Shown piece by piece: positions 54,528 to 63,995 of a stretch of DNA of 64,000 bases. The DNA is from Mesorhizobium metallidurans STM 2683. GTDB lineage: Bacteria > Pseudomonadota > Alphaproteobacteria > Rhizobiales > Rhizobiaceae. The notes beneath the pieces were generated by a model. The model had not been told where the DNA came from and did not search any database. It was given only the letters and a program-made list of their open reading frames with translations. Position numbers and translations under genes: made by a program. The stretch's first letter is position 1, and every line of letters begins with the position of its first letter. The stretch is taken from the NCBI RefSeq assembly GCF_000350085.1, contig NZ_CAUM01000032.1, forward strand, positions 1 through 64,000. Direction: 5' to 3'.

Positions 54528-55169
54528 ATGTCCTTCATTCCCGACACCACGACGCTGATCCAGTTCGCCATCGCCACCGTGATCCTGGCGATCACGCCGG
54601 GGCCCGACATGACGCTGTTCGTGTCGCGCACGCTGAGCCAGGGCCGCGCCACCGGCTTTGCCTCGATGGCCGGCGCGCTGTGCGGCACGCTGATCCACAC
54701 GACGCTGGTGGTGGTCGGCGTCTCGGCGCTGATCGTCGCATCGCCGATGGCCTTTTTCGTGCTCAAGCTGTTCGGCGCCGGCTACCTCGTCTTCCTGGCA
54801 TGGCAGGCCATCGCCAAGGGGTCGGCCTTTTCGCCGGAGAAGAAGAGCGGCCCGCAAATCTCGCTGTTCCGCAGCTGGGCGGCCGGGCTGGGCGTCAATC
54901 TGCTCAATCCGAAAATCATCCTGTTCTTCATGACCTTCCTGCCGCAATTCGTCTCCGCGCACGATCCGAACGCGCCGGGAAAACTGTTCTTTCTCGGCGC
55001 GATGTTCGTCGTGCTGTCGATCCCGGTGACTGCGCCGATGGTCTTTGCGGCGGAGAAGTTTTCGGCGGCGATGAAGGCCAGCCCGCGGGTGACGCGCGTC
55101 GTCGACTATCTGTTCGCCGGGGTGTTTTCGGCCTTCGCGCTCAAGATCCTGACGGCCCAGGCGAAATAG
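54528..55169 (+). CDS. LysE family translocator
   Basis: A 213-residue membrane exporter of the LysE/RhtB class: [43 protein letters not shown], then [29 protein letters not shown]. Such proteins export amino acids or related compounds. It is divergent from argG, with 184 bp between the starts. Confidence 0.93.
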   Translation: MSFIPDTTTLIQFAIATVILAITPGPDMTLFVSRTLSQGRATGFASMAGALCGTLIHTTLVVVGVSALIVASPMAFFVLKLFGAGYLVFLAWQAIAKGSAFSPEKKSGPQISLFRSWAAGLGVNLLNPKIILFFMTFLPQFVSAHDPNAPGKLFFLGAMFVVLSIPVTAPMVFAAEKFSAAMKASPRVTRVVDYLFAGVFSAFALKILTAQAK

Positions 55170-55185
55170 GGTTTATTCCTGCTTG

Positions 55186-55235
55186 ACCATGATCCTTTCC
55201 GAAAACCGGCCTCCACTTTTCGGGATCATGGTCCA
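55186..55235. repeat. CATGATCC-type palindromic repeat
   Basis: GACCATGATCC-tttCCGAAAA-ccggcctccac-TTTTCGGGATCATGGTC is a nearly perfect palindrome of about 50 bp between the LysE gene and the convergent membrane-protein gene. It resembles the CATGATCC repeat common in Rhizobiales intergenic regions. Confidence 0.75.
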
Positions 55236-55678
55236 ATCTGACGCCAGCTTCCGGCCCAGCGCCCGGCGCTCAGCCAGTAAAAGATACCGCCGATCATGCC
55301 GCAGCCGATCACCGCCAGCATGACGCTGGTGCTGGTGACCTCGAAATTGGCGTCGGCCGTCTGGTGGACGAAGCCGAGGAAAACCGCGGCGACCGCAGCA
55401 CCCGCCAGCGCATAGAACAGCCAGTCGCGCCGGCCGAGGATTTCGGAAACGATGATGGCGATGGCCGCCGGCATGAAGGCGAAATAGGCGACGAACAGCG
55501 CGACGAAGGGGACGGAAAACCACAGCGAGGCCTGCGCCGCCGGTTGCGTCTCGTCCGTCATCAGCCCCAGAGACGCCAGGAACATGATGTTGAGGAAGGC
55601 GCTTGCCGCCAGCGAAGCGACACCATAGCCGATCAGGATGACGGCGAAGCGGATGAGGTAGGCGACGAGACGGTTCAC
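55226..55678 (-). CDS. Four-segment membrane protein, unknown
   Basis: A 150-residue protein with four hydrophobic segments ([90 protein letters not shown]). I recognise no named family. The GTG at 55678 overlaps the rlmN stop (GTGA), so the two are translationally coupled. Its 3' end runs into the CATGATCC repeat. Confidence 0.78.
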   Translation of the reverse strand: MNRLVAYLIRFAVILIGYGVASLAASAFLNIMFLASLGLMTDETQPAAQASLWFSVPFVALFVAYFAFMPAAIAIIVSEILGRRDWLFYALAGAAVAAVFLGFVHQTADANFEVTSTSVMLAVIGCGMIGGIFYWLSAGRWAGSWRQIGP

Positions 55679-56910
55679 GCCTCGCCGTGCCCCGCGATCA
55701 TCATCGCTTCCAGCGCCAGCCGGTCGACCTTGCGCATGCGTTCCGATTCCGATTTGAGCTGGCCGCAGGCGGCCAGGATGTCGCGGCCGCGCGGCGTGCG
55801 GATCGGCGAGGCATAGCCGGCATTGTTGATGTAGTCGGCAAACTTCTCGATCGTCTCCCAGTCGGAGCACTGGTAGTTGGTGCCAGGCCACGGGTTGAAC
55901 GGGATCAGGTTGATCTTGGCCGGGATGCCCTTGAGCAATTTGATCAGCCCCTTGGCGTCCTCGATGGAATCGTTGACGTCCTTCAGCATCACATATTCGA
56001 AGGTAATGCGCTTGGCGTTGGAGAGGCCGGGATAGGCGCGGCAGGCCGCGATCAGTTCCTTGAGCGGATACTTCTTGTTGATCGGCACCAGCAGGTCGCG
56101 CAAATCGTCATTGGTGGCGTGCAGCGAGATCGCCAGCATGACGCCGATCTCCTCGCCGGTGCGCAGGATTTCGGGCACGACACCGGAGGTCGACAGCGTG
56201 ATGCGGCGCTTGGAAAGAGAAAGGCCGTCGCCGTCGGAGGCGATCAGCAGCGCCTTCTTCACCGCCTCGAAATTGTAGAGCGGCTCGCCCATGCCCATCA
56301 TCACGATGTTGGATACTTTGCGGCCCTCGGCGGGCACGATGGCGCCGTCCGGAGTGTCGCGGTCGGGGAAATCGCCGAGCCGGTCGCGGGCGGTGAGCAA
56401 TTGCGCCAGGATTTCCTCCGCCGTCAGATTGCGCACCAGCTTCTGCGTGCCGGTGTGGCAGAAGGAACAGGTCAGCGTGCAGCCGACCTGCGAGGAGATG
56501 CACAGCGTGCCGCGGCCTTCCTCGGGAATGTAGACGGTCTCGATCTCGACCGGACGGCCGGCGCCGCGCGGCGGAAAGCGGAACAGCCATTTGCGGGTGC
56601 CGTCGGAGGAGATCTGTTCCTCGACGATCTCGGGCCTGGCGACGGTGAAATGCCCGTCCAACTCGGCGCGCAATTCCTTGGAGATGTTGAACATGCCGGC
56701 GAAGTCGGAGACGCCGCGCACATACATCCAGTGCCAGAGCTGCTGGGTGCGCATCTTCGCCTGGCGCTCCGGCACGATGCCCGATGCAACGAGGGCGGCA
56801 CCCAGTTCGGCCCGTGTCAGGCCGACCAGCGACGGCTTTTCGGCCGGCGTGGCGCGGGCGCGCAACGCCTCACGGGCGCCATCAGTGGTAAGATCGAGCG
56901 AAAGGGTCAT
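55675..56910 (-). CDS. rlmN: 23S rRNA (adenine2503-C2)-methyltransferase RlmN
   Basis: A 411-residue radical SAM enzyme that methylates A2503 of 23S rRNA and A37 of some tRNAs. The cluster motif is [11 protein letters not shown] (CxxxCxxC), and the methyl-carrying cysteine should be in the last third (GSNYQC-like region [12 protein letters not shown]). Landmarks [21 protein letters not shown] and [22 protein letters not shown] are standard. Start 56910 begins [11 protein letters not shown]; the frame is open to 57117. Confidence 0.95.
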   Translation of the reverse strand: MTLSLDLTTDGAREALRARATPAEKPSLVGLTRAELGAALVASGIVPERQAKMRTQQLWHWMYVRGVSDFAGMFNISKELRAELDGHFTVARPEIVEEQISSDGTRKWLFRFPPRGAGRPVEIETVYIPEEGRGTLCISSQVGCTLTCSFCHTGTQKLVRNLTAEEILAQLLTARDRLGDFPDRDTPDGAIVPAEGRKVSNIVMMGMGEPLYNFEAVKKALLIASDGDGLSLSKRRITLSTSGVVPEILRTGEEIGVMLAISLHATNDDLRDLLVPINKKYPLKELIAACRAYPGLSNAKRITFEYVMLKDVNDSIEDAKGLIKLLKGIPAKINLIPFNPWPGTNYQCSDWETIEKFADYINNAGYASPIRTPRGRDILAACGQLKSESERMRKVDRLALEAMMIAGHGEA

Positions 56911-57081
56911 GGTTGCGCCAATATAAGCGATTTGCGGCCGATTGCAGCATCGCGCTGGAAATGAAGCGCGGCGCATAGCACAGGTTGGGGGTAGAGTCAT
57001 GCGTGTGCTGGCCGACCTCCAATTGTCGAAGCCGGCGCCGCCCCTCAACCCGCCTATGTTAGGAATGAGCGGAAGGCGCGC

Positions 57082-57110
57082 AAAAAAAGCCGCGCTCGCG
57101 GCCCGGCTTT
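57082..57110 (-). terminator. Intrinsic terminator after the IalB-family gene
   Basis: On the minus strand the stem GCCGC-gagc-GCGGC, extended by AAGCC pairing, is followed by seven T residues, about 20 bp after the IalB stop. Confidence 0.72.
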
Positions 57111-57127
57111 TCATCAAGTCGGCTTCG

Positions 57128-57631
57128 CTATTTACACTTGGCGATCGAGGCCAGCGCCGCTGAAATGCCCTTCAGCGAAAAGACATAGGTGGTGGTGTTG
57201 CCGCGGCCGGACTTCGCCGACACTTTCATGTCGGTGCCGGTCTTCATCGCGGCGATCAGCACCGGCTCCTCGGCGGCATTCTCGACCCAGGCCGACTTGC
57301 CGCGCGTGAACATCGAGAAGCTCTTCCTGTCGATGGTGACGGTCGCCTTGGAGCCTTCCTGGAAGTTGTAGCCGGCGATGAATTGCGGCTCGTAGGAGAC
57401 CTGCTGTCCCGGTCGCTGGCTGACGAAGAAGAACATGTCGCCATGGTCGAGCGTTGGCGGCTGCTTGTCGGTCGGCACGGTCAAGACGTAGCAGACCTTG
57501 CCGCCCGACGCCTTGTAGCTGTAGGTGCCCCAGGCATTGTGCTGGCCGGTCTTGGTCGCCGATTGCGCCAGGGCTGGCGCTGTCAAGGCCACCAGGACCA
57601 GGCTCGAAACTGTAGCAATCAATCCGCGCAT
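57128..57631 (-). CDS. Invasion-associated locus B (IalB) family protein
   Basis: A 167-residue exported protein. Signal peptide [23 protein letters not shown]. The IalB-like domain spans the rest: [72 protein letters not shown], terminal Cys. First described in Bartonella entry; in rhizobia it is a widespread periplasmic protein of unknown role. Start 57631 is set by the signal peptide. Confidence 0.9.
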   Translation of the reverse strand: MRGLIATVSSLVLVALTAPALAQSATKTGQHNAWGTYSYKASGGKVCYVLTVPTDKQPPTLDHGDMFFFVSQRPGQQVSYEPQFIAGYNFQEGSKATVTIDRKSFSMFTRGKSAWVENAAEEPVLIAAMKTGTDMKVSAKSGRGNTTTYVFSLKGISAALASIAKCK

Positions 57632-57879
57632 CGTTTTTCCCGTATTCCAAATGGTGCGGGGGCAGACCCGCATCGCGTCCTGCCGTCGCTTCATTTTGAT
57701 TTAATCTGGGTTACCAAACGGTGAACTTCCTTTGGCAAAAGGACCCTCACCCCAGGAAACCGCCGCCATTCCCGCGCCACCGCCCGAAAAGCGGCGGACA
57801 TGGTGTCCCTGGGCCGACTTGGAGGCCACGAAAGCGGCAAGAGTTTGACTTTTCAAACAGGCCCCGGCCCTGCGCCAGC

Positions 57880-58242
57880 TCAGTTCTCGTCGGCCATCGC
57901 CTCCCGGGCGGCCAGCCGGTGCGCGGGCGTGATATTGGCGCTGACGGCGGTGATCGCGGCGGTCAGCACGGCGATGTCGTCGGTGAAGCCGAGGCCGAAG
58001 ACGAAGTCGGGAATCGCGTCCACGGGCAGCACGAAATAGCCGAGCGCGGCCAGCAAGATGCCCTTGGCGCGCAGCGGCGTCTTCTTGTCCATGGCGCAGT
58101 AATAGGCGGCGACCACTTCTTCCATGAACGGGATTTGCCGGGCAGCCTTCTTGGCGGTGCGCCAGAATTTTGCGCGCACTTCGCCCTCGTCGCCCAGCTT
58201 GCCGCCGAAGCCGAAGAAATCAAAACCGGATTTTTGCGCCAT
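57880..58242 (-). CDS. DUF1232 (YkvA-like) membrane protein
   Basis: A 120-residue protein with the DUF1232 core KTPLRAKGILLAALGYFVLPVDAIPDFVFGLGFTDDIAVLTAAI, which has one or two hydrophobic segments and the PxDxIPD signature. Function unknown. CAGGAG lies 7 bp before the ATG at 58242. The 248-bp gap between this gene and the IalB start (57632-57879) holds nothing I recognise. Confidence 0.88.
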   Translation of the reverse strand: MAQKSGFDFFGFGGKLGDEGEVRAKFWRTAKKAARQIPFMEEVVAAYYCAMDKKTPLRAKGILLAALGYFVLPVDAIPDFVFGLGFTDDIAVLTAAITAVSANITPAHRLAAREAMADEN

Positions 58243-58384
58243 CAGTTTCTCCTGTGCGTTCGCCCGCGTATTGTTCAACGCGCGGCTGCGCACGGAAAAT
58301 GTGGTGGAAGCCGAACCCCGCTGCAAGATGCCGATGCCGATTTGAAGATCCGGTCCTGCCGCGAACATCCGGGCACAGGCGCGT

Positions 58385-58681
58385 TCAACCGCCCAAATAG
58401 CTGTTCATCCTTTTCGCCAGCTCTATGTCGAGCGCGGTCAGGCCGCCGGCATCATGCGTGCTGAGCGTGACGTTCACGGTCTTGTAGACATTCGACCAGT
58501 CGGGGTGATGGTCCATCTTCTCCGCCGCGAGTGCGACACGTGTCATGAAAGCGAATGCCTCGGAGAAATTCCTGAAGGTGAATTTACGGCTGATCGAACG
58601 GCCATCGCCGGCCAGTGCCCAGCCGTCGAGGCCGGCAAGCGCCTCGGCGATGGCTTGCTTGCCCAGTTTCTCTCTCGTCAT
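58385..58681 (-). CDS. phhB: 4a-hydroxytetrahydrobiopterin dehydratase (pterin-4a-carbinolamine dehydratase)
   Basis: A 98-residue enzyme, full length: [64 protein letters not shown], including the catalytic HH pair and the T..H region. It recycles the oxidised pterin produced by aromatic amino acid hydroxylases; some homologues assist molybdopterin. Same orientation as the DUF1232 gene. Confidence 0.93.
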   Translation of the reverse strand: MTREKLGKQAIAEALAGLDGWALAGDGRSISRKFTFRNFSEAFAFMTRVALAAEKMDHHPDWSNVYKTVNVTLSTHDAGGLTALDIELAKRMNSYLGG

Positions 58682-58733
58682 GTGCGCTTCCTGTGCTATC
58701 TCGAATTGTGACCCTCACCATAGCGCCGGATCG

Positions 58734-59246
58734 ATGAGCGCAAAGCCCATAAACTCCATTCTTTTCGTCTGCCTCGGCAATATCTGCCGGTCGCCACTCG
58801 CCGAAGGCGTGTTTCGCGCTGTGTTGGCGGAGCGCGGGCTAGAGATATTGCTCGATTCGGCCGCGACCAGCGGCTGGGAGGTCGGTTCCGCCCCCGATCC
58901 GCGCTCGGTCGCGATTGCGGATCGCCATGGCATCGACATTTCCGGGCAGAAAGCGCGCAAGGTGACGGTGGAAGACTTCCACCGCTTCGACCTGATCCTC
59001 GGCATGGATCGTTCGAACGTCCGCAATCTCAGAGCGCTGGCGCCTGCCGCCTTGCGCGACCGGGTGCATCTGTTCCTGGAATTCGCGGATGGCAAGGCGC
59101 GCGACGTGCCGGATCCCTACTATGACGGACCGGACGCGTTCGCCTCGGTCTATCGCATGATCCGCGAGGCGTCTGAGACGCTGGCGAGCCGGCTCGAAGC
59201 GATAGCATCAGCGCCCGACAGCGGCCAGGCCTCCTCGACGATGTAG
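58734..59246 (+). CDS. Low molecular weight protein tyrosine phosphatase
   Basis: A 170-residue phosphatase. The catalytic P-loop is FVCLGNICRSPLAEG (CxxxxxRS), and the general acid is in DVPDPYYDGPDAF. It dephosphorylates tyrosine, as in regulation of polysaccharide kinases. Its last 97 bases overlap the convergent thpR gene; the C-terminal tail beyond the general-acid loop (RMIREASETLASRLEAI...) runs into that overlap. Confidence 0.93.
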   Translation: MSAKPINSILFVCLGNICRSPLAEGVFRAVLAERGLEILLDSAATSGWEVGSAPDPRSVAIADRHGIDISGQKARKVTVEDFHRFDLILGMDRSNVRNLRALAPAALRDRVHLFLEFADGKARDVPDPYYDGPDAFASVYRMIREASETLASRLEAIASAPDSGQASSTM

Positions 59247-59746
59247 GGTCCGCCGCCGACCGAATCGCGCGACGACATCAGCACGAAGCGGCCGACGCGG
59301 AAGGGCAGCGTCGAAAAATTGCCGCGCGCCGAAAGGTACTGGGCGACGTCGAGCGGGCTCGAATTGCGCAAGCGCGCCAGCGTCACATGCGGCGTGAACT
59401 TGCGCGGGTCGACCGGCATGCCGAGGCGCTGGCAGATGCGGTCGATCTCGCCCTGAAGTGCGGCGAGATCGGGCGAGGCGGAAACGCCGGCCCAGACCGC
59501 GTGCGGTTTCTTCTGGCCGAAGGCGCCGACGCCGGACAGCGCCAGCGGGAAGGACGGGCGGTGCACCCGGTCGAGTGCGTTGGCGATCTCGTCGGCGACA
59601 TGGCCTTCGACATCGCCGATGAAGCGCAGCGTCAGGTGATAGTTCTCGACATCGATCCAGCGAGCCCCGGGCAGGCCCCCCCTGAGCAGGGACAGCGAAA
59701 GAGAGGCGTCACGCGGTATTTCGAGGGCGGTGAAAAGACGCGGCAT
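59150..59746 (-). CDS. thpR: RNA 2',3'-cyclic phosphodiesterase (LigT/ThpR)
   Basis: A 198-residue 2H phosphoesterase. The two catalytic HxTx motifs are HLTLRFIG (about residue 44) and HVTLARLR (about residue 127). It opens 2',3'-cyclic phosphates to 2'-phosphates and can ligate tRNA halves in vitro. Start MPRLFTALEIP at 59746; the frame is open to 59812. Its 3' 97 bp are antisense to the phosphatase gene. Confidence 0.91.
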   Translation of the reverse strand: MPRLFTALEIPRDASLSLSLLRGGLPGARWIDVENYHLTLRFIGDVEGHVADEIANALDRVHRPSFPLALSGVGAFGQKKPHAVWAGVSASPDLAALQGEIDRICQRLGMPVDPRKFTPHVTLARLRNSSPLDVAQYLSARGNFSTLPFRVGRFVLMSSRDSVGGGPYIVEEAWPLSGADAIASSRLASVSDASRIMR

Positions 59747-59884
59747 GGAGAGCCTCCCTTCCTCGAATCGAACTATTGCCCCTACCGAATCATCGTTATT
59801 CACGCGGGGCAAGTGGTTTGTTGGTCGCAGGCTTGCCTGAAAGTTTCCCTAACGGAATGCATGATCTCATCGGAATATCGCCGT

Positions 59885-60529
59885 TCAAGAGGCGCCCTGA
59901 ACCGTGGCGATGGCCTTTTCCACCGTCGGCAGGATGCGCTCGACCATGCGGTCGACGCCCCTGGCGTTCGGGTGCAGACCATCGTCGAGCTGGAATGCGG
60001 GCTCGCCGGCGACGCCGTCGAGAAAGAACGGGTAGAGCGGAACGCCGTATTTTTCGGCCAGTTTCGGGAAGATCGCATCGAAGCTGTTCTGGTAGTCGGC
60101 GCCGAGATTGGGCGCGGCGCGCATGCCGGCCAGCAACACGGCAATCTTGCGCTCTCTGAGCTTGGCCAGCATGTCGTCCAGGTTCTTTTGCGTGATCGCG
60201 GTCGAGACGCCGCGCAGCATGTCGTTGGCGCCAAGTTCCAGGATGACGAGCTTGGTTCCGTCCGGCACCGACCAGTCGAGCCGCGACAGGCCGCCGCTCG
60301 ACGTATCGCCGGAAACGCCGGCATTGGCGACGGTCACGTCGTGGCCCCTGGCGCGAAGTGCCGCCTGCAGCTTATCGGTAAAGCCCTCGCCTGGGCCAAG
60401 GCCGAAGCCCGCCATCAGGCTGTCGCCGAAGCCGACGATCTCCAGGGGCGCGGCGCGCGCTGACGAAATGGCGCCGCAAAGCGCGAGGAAAAGCAGGAAG
60501 GCTGCTGCAAGAGAGTGTTTGAAAGCCAT
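59885..60529 (-). CDS. tesA: Arylesterase / SGNH hydrolase (TesA-like)
   Basis: A 214-residue exported SGNH hydrolase. Signal peptide ends AISSARA. Block I GFGDSLMAGFGLG supplies the serine, block III LELGANDMLRG the asparagine, and block V DGLHPNARG the Asp-His pair. It is a multifunctional thioesterase/arylesterase similar to E. coli TesA. It is divergent from the ybbA/ybbP-like ABC genes, the same arrangement as tesA-ybbAP in enterobacteria. Confidence 0.9.
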   Translation of the reverse strand: MAFKHSLAAAFLLFLALCGAISSARAAPLEIVGFGDSLMAGFGLGPGEGFTDKLQAALRARGHDVTVANAGVSGDTSSGGLSRLDWSVPDGTKLVILELGANDMLRGVSTAITQKNLDDMLAKLRERKIAVLLAGMRAAPNLGADYQNSFDAIFPKLAEKYGVPLYPFFLDGVAGEPAFQLDDGLHPNARGVDRMVERILPTVEKAIATVQGAS

Positions 60530-60613
60530 GCGGCAGGCCCCATATGACGATGAACATTCGATGGCGGCGGAAGAATTAAGAGCCTCCATTCTCCCATATA
60601 GGATGATTTAATT

Positions 60614-61309
60614 GTGACAGAAGCCGTCATCGCGCTGAAAGACGTATCGCTGACGCTCGGCGAAGGCGCGTCTTCCGTCCATGTACTGAAAGGCGTCAGC
60701 CTCGATGTGGCAAGCGGCGAGGCGACCGGCATCGTTGGGCCATCTGGCTCGGGAAAGTCGACGCTGCTAATGGTGCTTGCAGGCCTGGAAAGGGTCGATT
60801 CGGGTACGGTACGAATCGCCGGCGAACTTCTAAACGGCAAGAGCGAGGACCAGATCGCATCGTTTCGGGGGCGAAACATCGGTATCGTCTTCCAATCCTT
60901 CCACCTCATCCCCAACATGACGGCGCTCGAAAATGTCGCGGTGCCGCTTGAATTGGCCGGCCACGCCGATCCGTTCGGCGTGGCGGCGCGAGAGCTGGCG
61001 GCCGTCGGCCTGAGCGATCGCGTCACCCATTACCCCGGCGAATTGTCTGGCGGCGAGCAGCAGCGCGTGGCGATCGCCCGCGCGCTGGCGCCGTCGCCGC
61101 GCATCCTGATCGCCGACGAGCCGACCGGCAATCTCGACCAGGCGACGGGGCGGCAGGTCGCCGACCTCCTGTTCGCCAAGGCGGCCGAGCGCGGCATGAC
61201 GCTGGTGCTGGTCACGCATGATCCGGTGTTGGCCGCGCGCTGCTCGCGCCAGGTTTCGATGCGCTCCGGCCGGATCGAGGACGCGCCACTGTTTAAAGTG
61301 ACGGCGTAG
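60614..61309 (+). CDS. ABC transporter ATP-binding protein (YbbA/LolD-like)
   Basis: A 231-residue MacB-class ATPase: Walker A GPSGSGKST, signature LSGGEQQRVAIARAL, Walker B ILIADEPTGNLD, H-loop VTHD. Its partner is the large permease that starts 4 bp after its stop. GTG start with AGGA upstream at a slightly long spacing. The tesA neighbour supports the YbbA assignment; the substrate is unknown. Confidence 0.93.
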   Translation: MTEAVIALKDVSLTLGEGASSVHVLKGVSLDVASGEATGIVGPSGSGKSTLLMVLAGLERVDSGTVRIAGELLNGKSEDQIASFRGRNIGIVFQSFHLIPNMTALENVAVPLELAGHADPFGVAARELAAVGLSDRVTHYPGELSGGEQQRVAIARALAPSPRILIADEPTGNLDQATGRQVADLLFAKAAERGMTLVLVTHDPVLAARCSRQVSMRSGRIEDAPLFKVTA

Positions 61310-61313
61310 CGTC

Positions 61314-63995
61314 ATGGCTGACAAGACCCCCTCATCCGGCCCTTCGGGCCACCTTCTCCCCGCTGGGGAGAAGAGGCTGGCGCCGGCGTCGGCGATCTCT
61401 TCTCCCCTCGGGAAGAAGGTGGCCGCGAAGCGGCCGGATGAGGGGGCAGGCTGGTCGCGCACCCTGAAGCTCGCTTTCCGGTTTTCGCTGCGCGAGATGC
61501 GCGGCGGGTTGTCCGGCTTCCTGATCTTCCTCGCCTGCATCGCACTTGGCGTCGCGGCGATCGGCGGCGTCAATTCGGTGGCGCGCGCCATCACCGCCGG
61601 CGTTGCCAACCAGGGCCAGACATTGCTCGGCGGCGACCTGCGCTTCCAGATCAACCAGCGTGCCGCGACGCAAACCGAGCAGGCTTTTCTCGAAGAACTG
61701 GGCACGATTTCGCACAGCGCCAACATGCGCTCGATGGCGCGGCTCGAGGACGGCTCCGACCAGGCGCTGGTCGAGGCCAAGGCGGTCGACGGGGCCTATC
61801 CGCTCTATGGTGCGCTGGAAACCGAGCCGGCACTATCCAGGCAGGATCTGTTCGGCGAACGGTCCGGCGTTTTCGGTGCCGCCGCGCCGGATCTGCTGTT
61901 CGAACGGCTGCATCTCGCGATCGGCGACCGGCTGAAGCTCGGCAGCGCCACCTTCGAACTGCGCGCCCGGCTGGTCAGCGAGCCGGACGCCGTGTCCGAC
62001 GGCTTCGGCTTTGCGCCGCGGCTGATGGTCTCGACGGACGGACTCGCCGCTTCCGGCCTGATCCAGCCCGGCAGCCTCGTCGAAAACGCCTACAAGGTCC
62101 GCCTGCCCGGCGGCGCCAGCGAAGCAGATATTAAGACCATCCAGGACCAGGCCGCCAAGGATTTTCCCGAGGCCGGCTGGTCGATCCGCACGCGCAGCAA
62201 CGCCGCACCGGCGCTGTCCTCCAACATCGAGCGCTTCTCGCAATTCCTGACCCTGGTCGGGCTGACGGCGCTGGTGGTCGGCGGCGTTGGCGTCGCCAAT
62301 GCGGTGCGCGCCTATCTCGACGGCAAGCGCGGTGTCATCGCCACTTTCAAGAGCCTGGGGGCTTCGGGCGGTTTCGTCTTTGCCGTCTACCTCGTGCAGA
62401 TCCTGATGATCGCCGGCCTCGGCATCGCGCTTGGTCTGGTGCTCGGCGCGCTGATGCCGTTCGCGGCGAGCGCTGCCCTGTATCAGGTCATTCCGGTGCC
62501 GGCGGAAGGTGGCTTCTATCCCGGTGCGCTCGGCATGGCGGCGCTGTTCGGGCTGCTGGTGACGCTGGCCTTCGCGCTGCTGCCGCTCGGCCGCGCGCGC
62601 GACGTGCCGGCGACGGCGCTGTTTCGCGAAATGGGGTTCGAGGGCCGCGGTTTTCCGCGCCCGGTCTATGTCGCCGCCGCGCTCGGCATAGCGTTCGCCC
62701 TGGCGGCGCTGGCCATTCAGTTTTCCGGCGACCGTCGCATTGCCTCGATCTTCGTCGGCGCCACCGTCTTTGCCTTCCTGGTGCTGCGCGTTGTCGGCGG
62801 GCTGGTCCAGTCGGCCGCCAGGAAGAGCCCGCGCGTCCGCTCGACGGCGCTGAGGCTCGCCATCGGCAACATCCACCGGCCGGGCGCGCTGACGCCGTCG
62901 GTAGTGCTGTCGCTGGGGCTCGGGCTGACGCTTTTGGTGACGCTGGCGCTGATCGACGGTAATCTGAGGCGGCAGATCTCCGGCAGCCTGCCAGAACGGG
63001 CGCCGAACTTCTTCTTCGTCGACATCCAGAGCAGCGACGTCGACGCGTTTACCGCGCTGGTCGGCAAGGAGGCTCCGGCGGGAGCGCTGGTCAAGGTGCC
63101 GATGCTGCGCGGCCGGGTGATGGCGCTGAACGGCGTCGATGTCGGCAAGGTCAAGGTGCCGGCGGAAGGGGCCTGGGTGCTGCGCGGCGACCGTGGGCTG
63201 ACCTATGACACCAGGCTGCCCGCCAATGCGACACTGACCGAGGGGACATGGTGGCCGGACAATTATGCCGGCGAGCCGCTGGTGTCGTTTTCCGCCGAGG
63301 AAGGCAAGGAGATCGGGCTGAAGCTCGGCGACACCGTGACCGTCAATGTGCTCGGCCGCAATGTGACGGCCAGGATCGCCAATTTCCGCCAGGTCGAGTG
63401 GGAGACGATGGGCATCAATTTCGTCATGGTGTTCTCGCCCAACACCTTCGCCGGCGCGCCGCATGGCTGGCTGGCGACGCTGACCGAGAAGAATGCGTCG
63501 GCGGCCGATGACGCCCGTCTGCTCAACGCCGTCACCCGCGCTTTTCCGGCGGTGACGACGGTCAGGGTCAAGGACGCGCTCGACATCGTCAACCGGCTGG
63601 TCGCGCAGCTTGGCACGGCGATCCGGGCCGCGGCCGGCGTGGCGCTGATCGCCTCGGTGCTGGTGCTGGCCGGCGCGCTCGCCGCCGGCAACCGGGCCCG
63701 CATCCACGACGCGGTGGTGCTGAAGACGCTGGGCGCCACCAGGAAGACGCTGATCGCGGCCTTTTCGCTGGAGTACATGCTGATCGGGCTCGCCACGGCG
63801 ATCTTCGCGCTGGCGGCGGGCGGGATCGCGGCGTGGTTCGTTGTCGCACGCATCATGACGCTGCCGTCGAATTTCATGCCTGAAGTGGCGGTGGCCACGA
63901 TCGTCTTTGCGCTGGCGGTCACGGTCGGTATCGGCCTTGCCGGCACGTGGCGGGTGCTTGGCCACAAGGCGGCGCCGGTGCTGCGCAATCTCTGA
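61314..63995 (+). CDS. ABC transporter permease, YbbP/FtsX-like
   Basis: An 893-residue permease with two FtsX-type membrane regions: N-terminal segment GGLSGFLIFLACIALGVAAIGGV, the first FtsX core near residues 310-450, and a second near residues 760-890 (AAAGVALIASVLVLAGALAAGNRARIHDAVVLKTLGATRKTLIAAFSLEYMLIGLATAIFAL). Long periplasmic domains lie between. The first ~45 residues come from a 120-bp palindromic repeat in frame. The stop is within the window, so the gene is complete. Confidence 0.92.
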   Translation: MADKTPSSGPSGHLLPAGEKRLAPASAISSPLGKKVAAKRPDEGAGWSRTLKLAFRFSLREMRGGLSGFLIFLACIALGVAAIGGVNSVARAITAGVANQGQTLLGGDLRFQINQRAATQTEQAFLEELGTISHSANMRSMARLEDGSDQALVEAKAVDGAYPLYGALETEPALSRQDLFGERSGVFGAAAPDLLFERLHLAIGDRLKLGSATFELRARLVSEPDAVSDGFGFAPRLMVSTDGLAASGLIQPGSLVENAYKVRLPGGASEADIKTIQDQAAKDFPEAGWSIRTRSNAAPALSSNIERFSQFLTLVGLTALVVGGVGVANAVRAYLDGKRGVIATFKSLGASGGFVFAVYLVQILMIAGLGIALGLVLGALMPFAASAALYQVIPVPAEGGFYPGALGMAALFGLLVTLAFALLPLGRARDVPATALFREMGFEGRGFPRPVYVAAALGIAFALAALAIQFSGDRRIASIFVGATVFAFLVLRVVGGLVQSAARKSPRVRSTALRLAIGNIHRPGALTPSVVLSLGLGLTLLVTLALIDGNLRRQISGSLPERAPNFFFVDIQSSDVDAFTALVGKEAPAGALVKVPMLRGRVMALNGVDVGKVKVPAEGAWVLRGDRGLTYDTRLPANATLTEGTWWPDNYAGEPLVSFSAEEGKEIGLKLGDTVTVNVLGRNVTARIANFRQVEWETMGINFVMVFSPNTFAGAPHGWLATLTEKNASAADDARLLNAVTRAFPAVTTVRVKDALDIVNRLVAQLGTAIRAAAGVALIASVLVLAGALAAGNRARIHDAVVLKTLGATRKTLIAAFSLEYMLIGLATAIFALAAGGIAAWFVVARIMTLPSNFMPEVAVATIVFALAVTVGIGLAGTWRVLGHKAAPVLRNL
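61327..61446. repeat. 120-bp palindromic repeat inside the ybbP-like coding sequence
   Basis: CCCCCTCATCCGG at 61327 pairs with CCGGATGAGGGGG ending at 61446. Inner arms CTTCTCCCC-gct-GGGGAGAAG and CTTCTCCCCTCGGGAAG, with GGCCACCTTCTC/GAAGGTGGCC pairing, make a complex palindrome. At exactly 120 bp it encodes 40 codons with no stop. Confidence 0.85.

Noticed and set aside
61833..63965. A 710-codon minus-strand frame opposite the ybbP-like permease
   Set aside because: Shadow of the permease coding strand; translation is Arg/His/Gln-rich without a family pattern.
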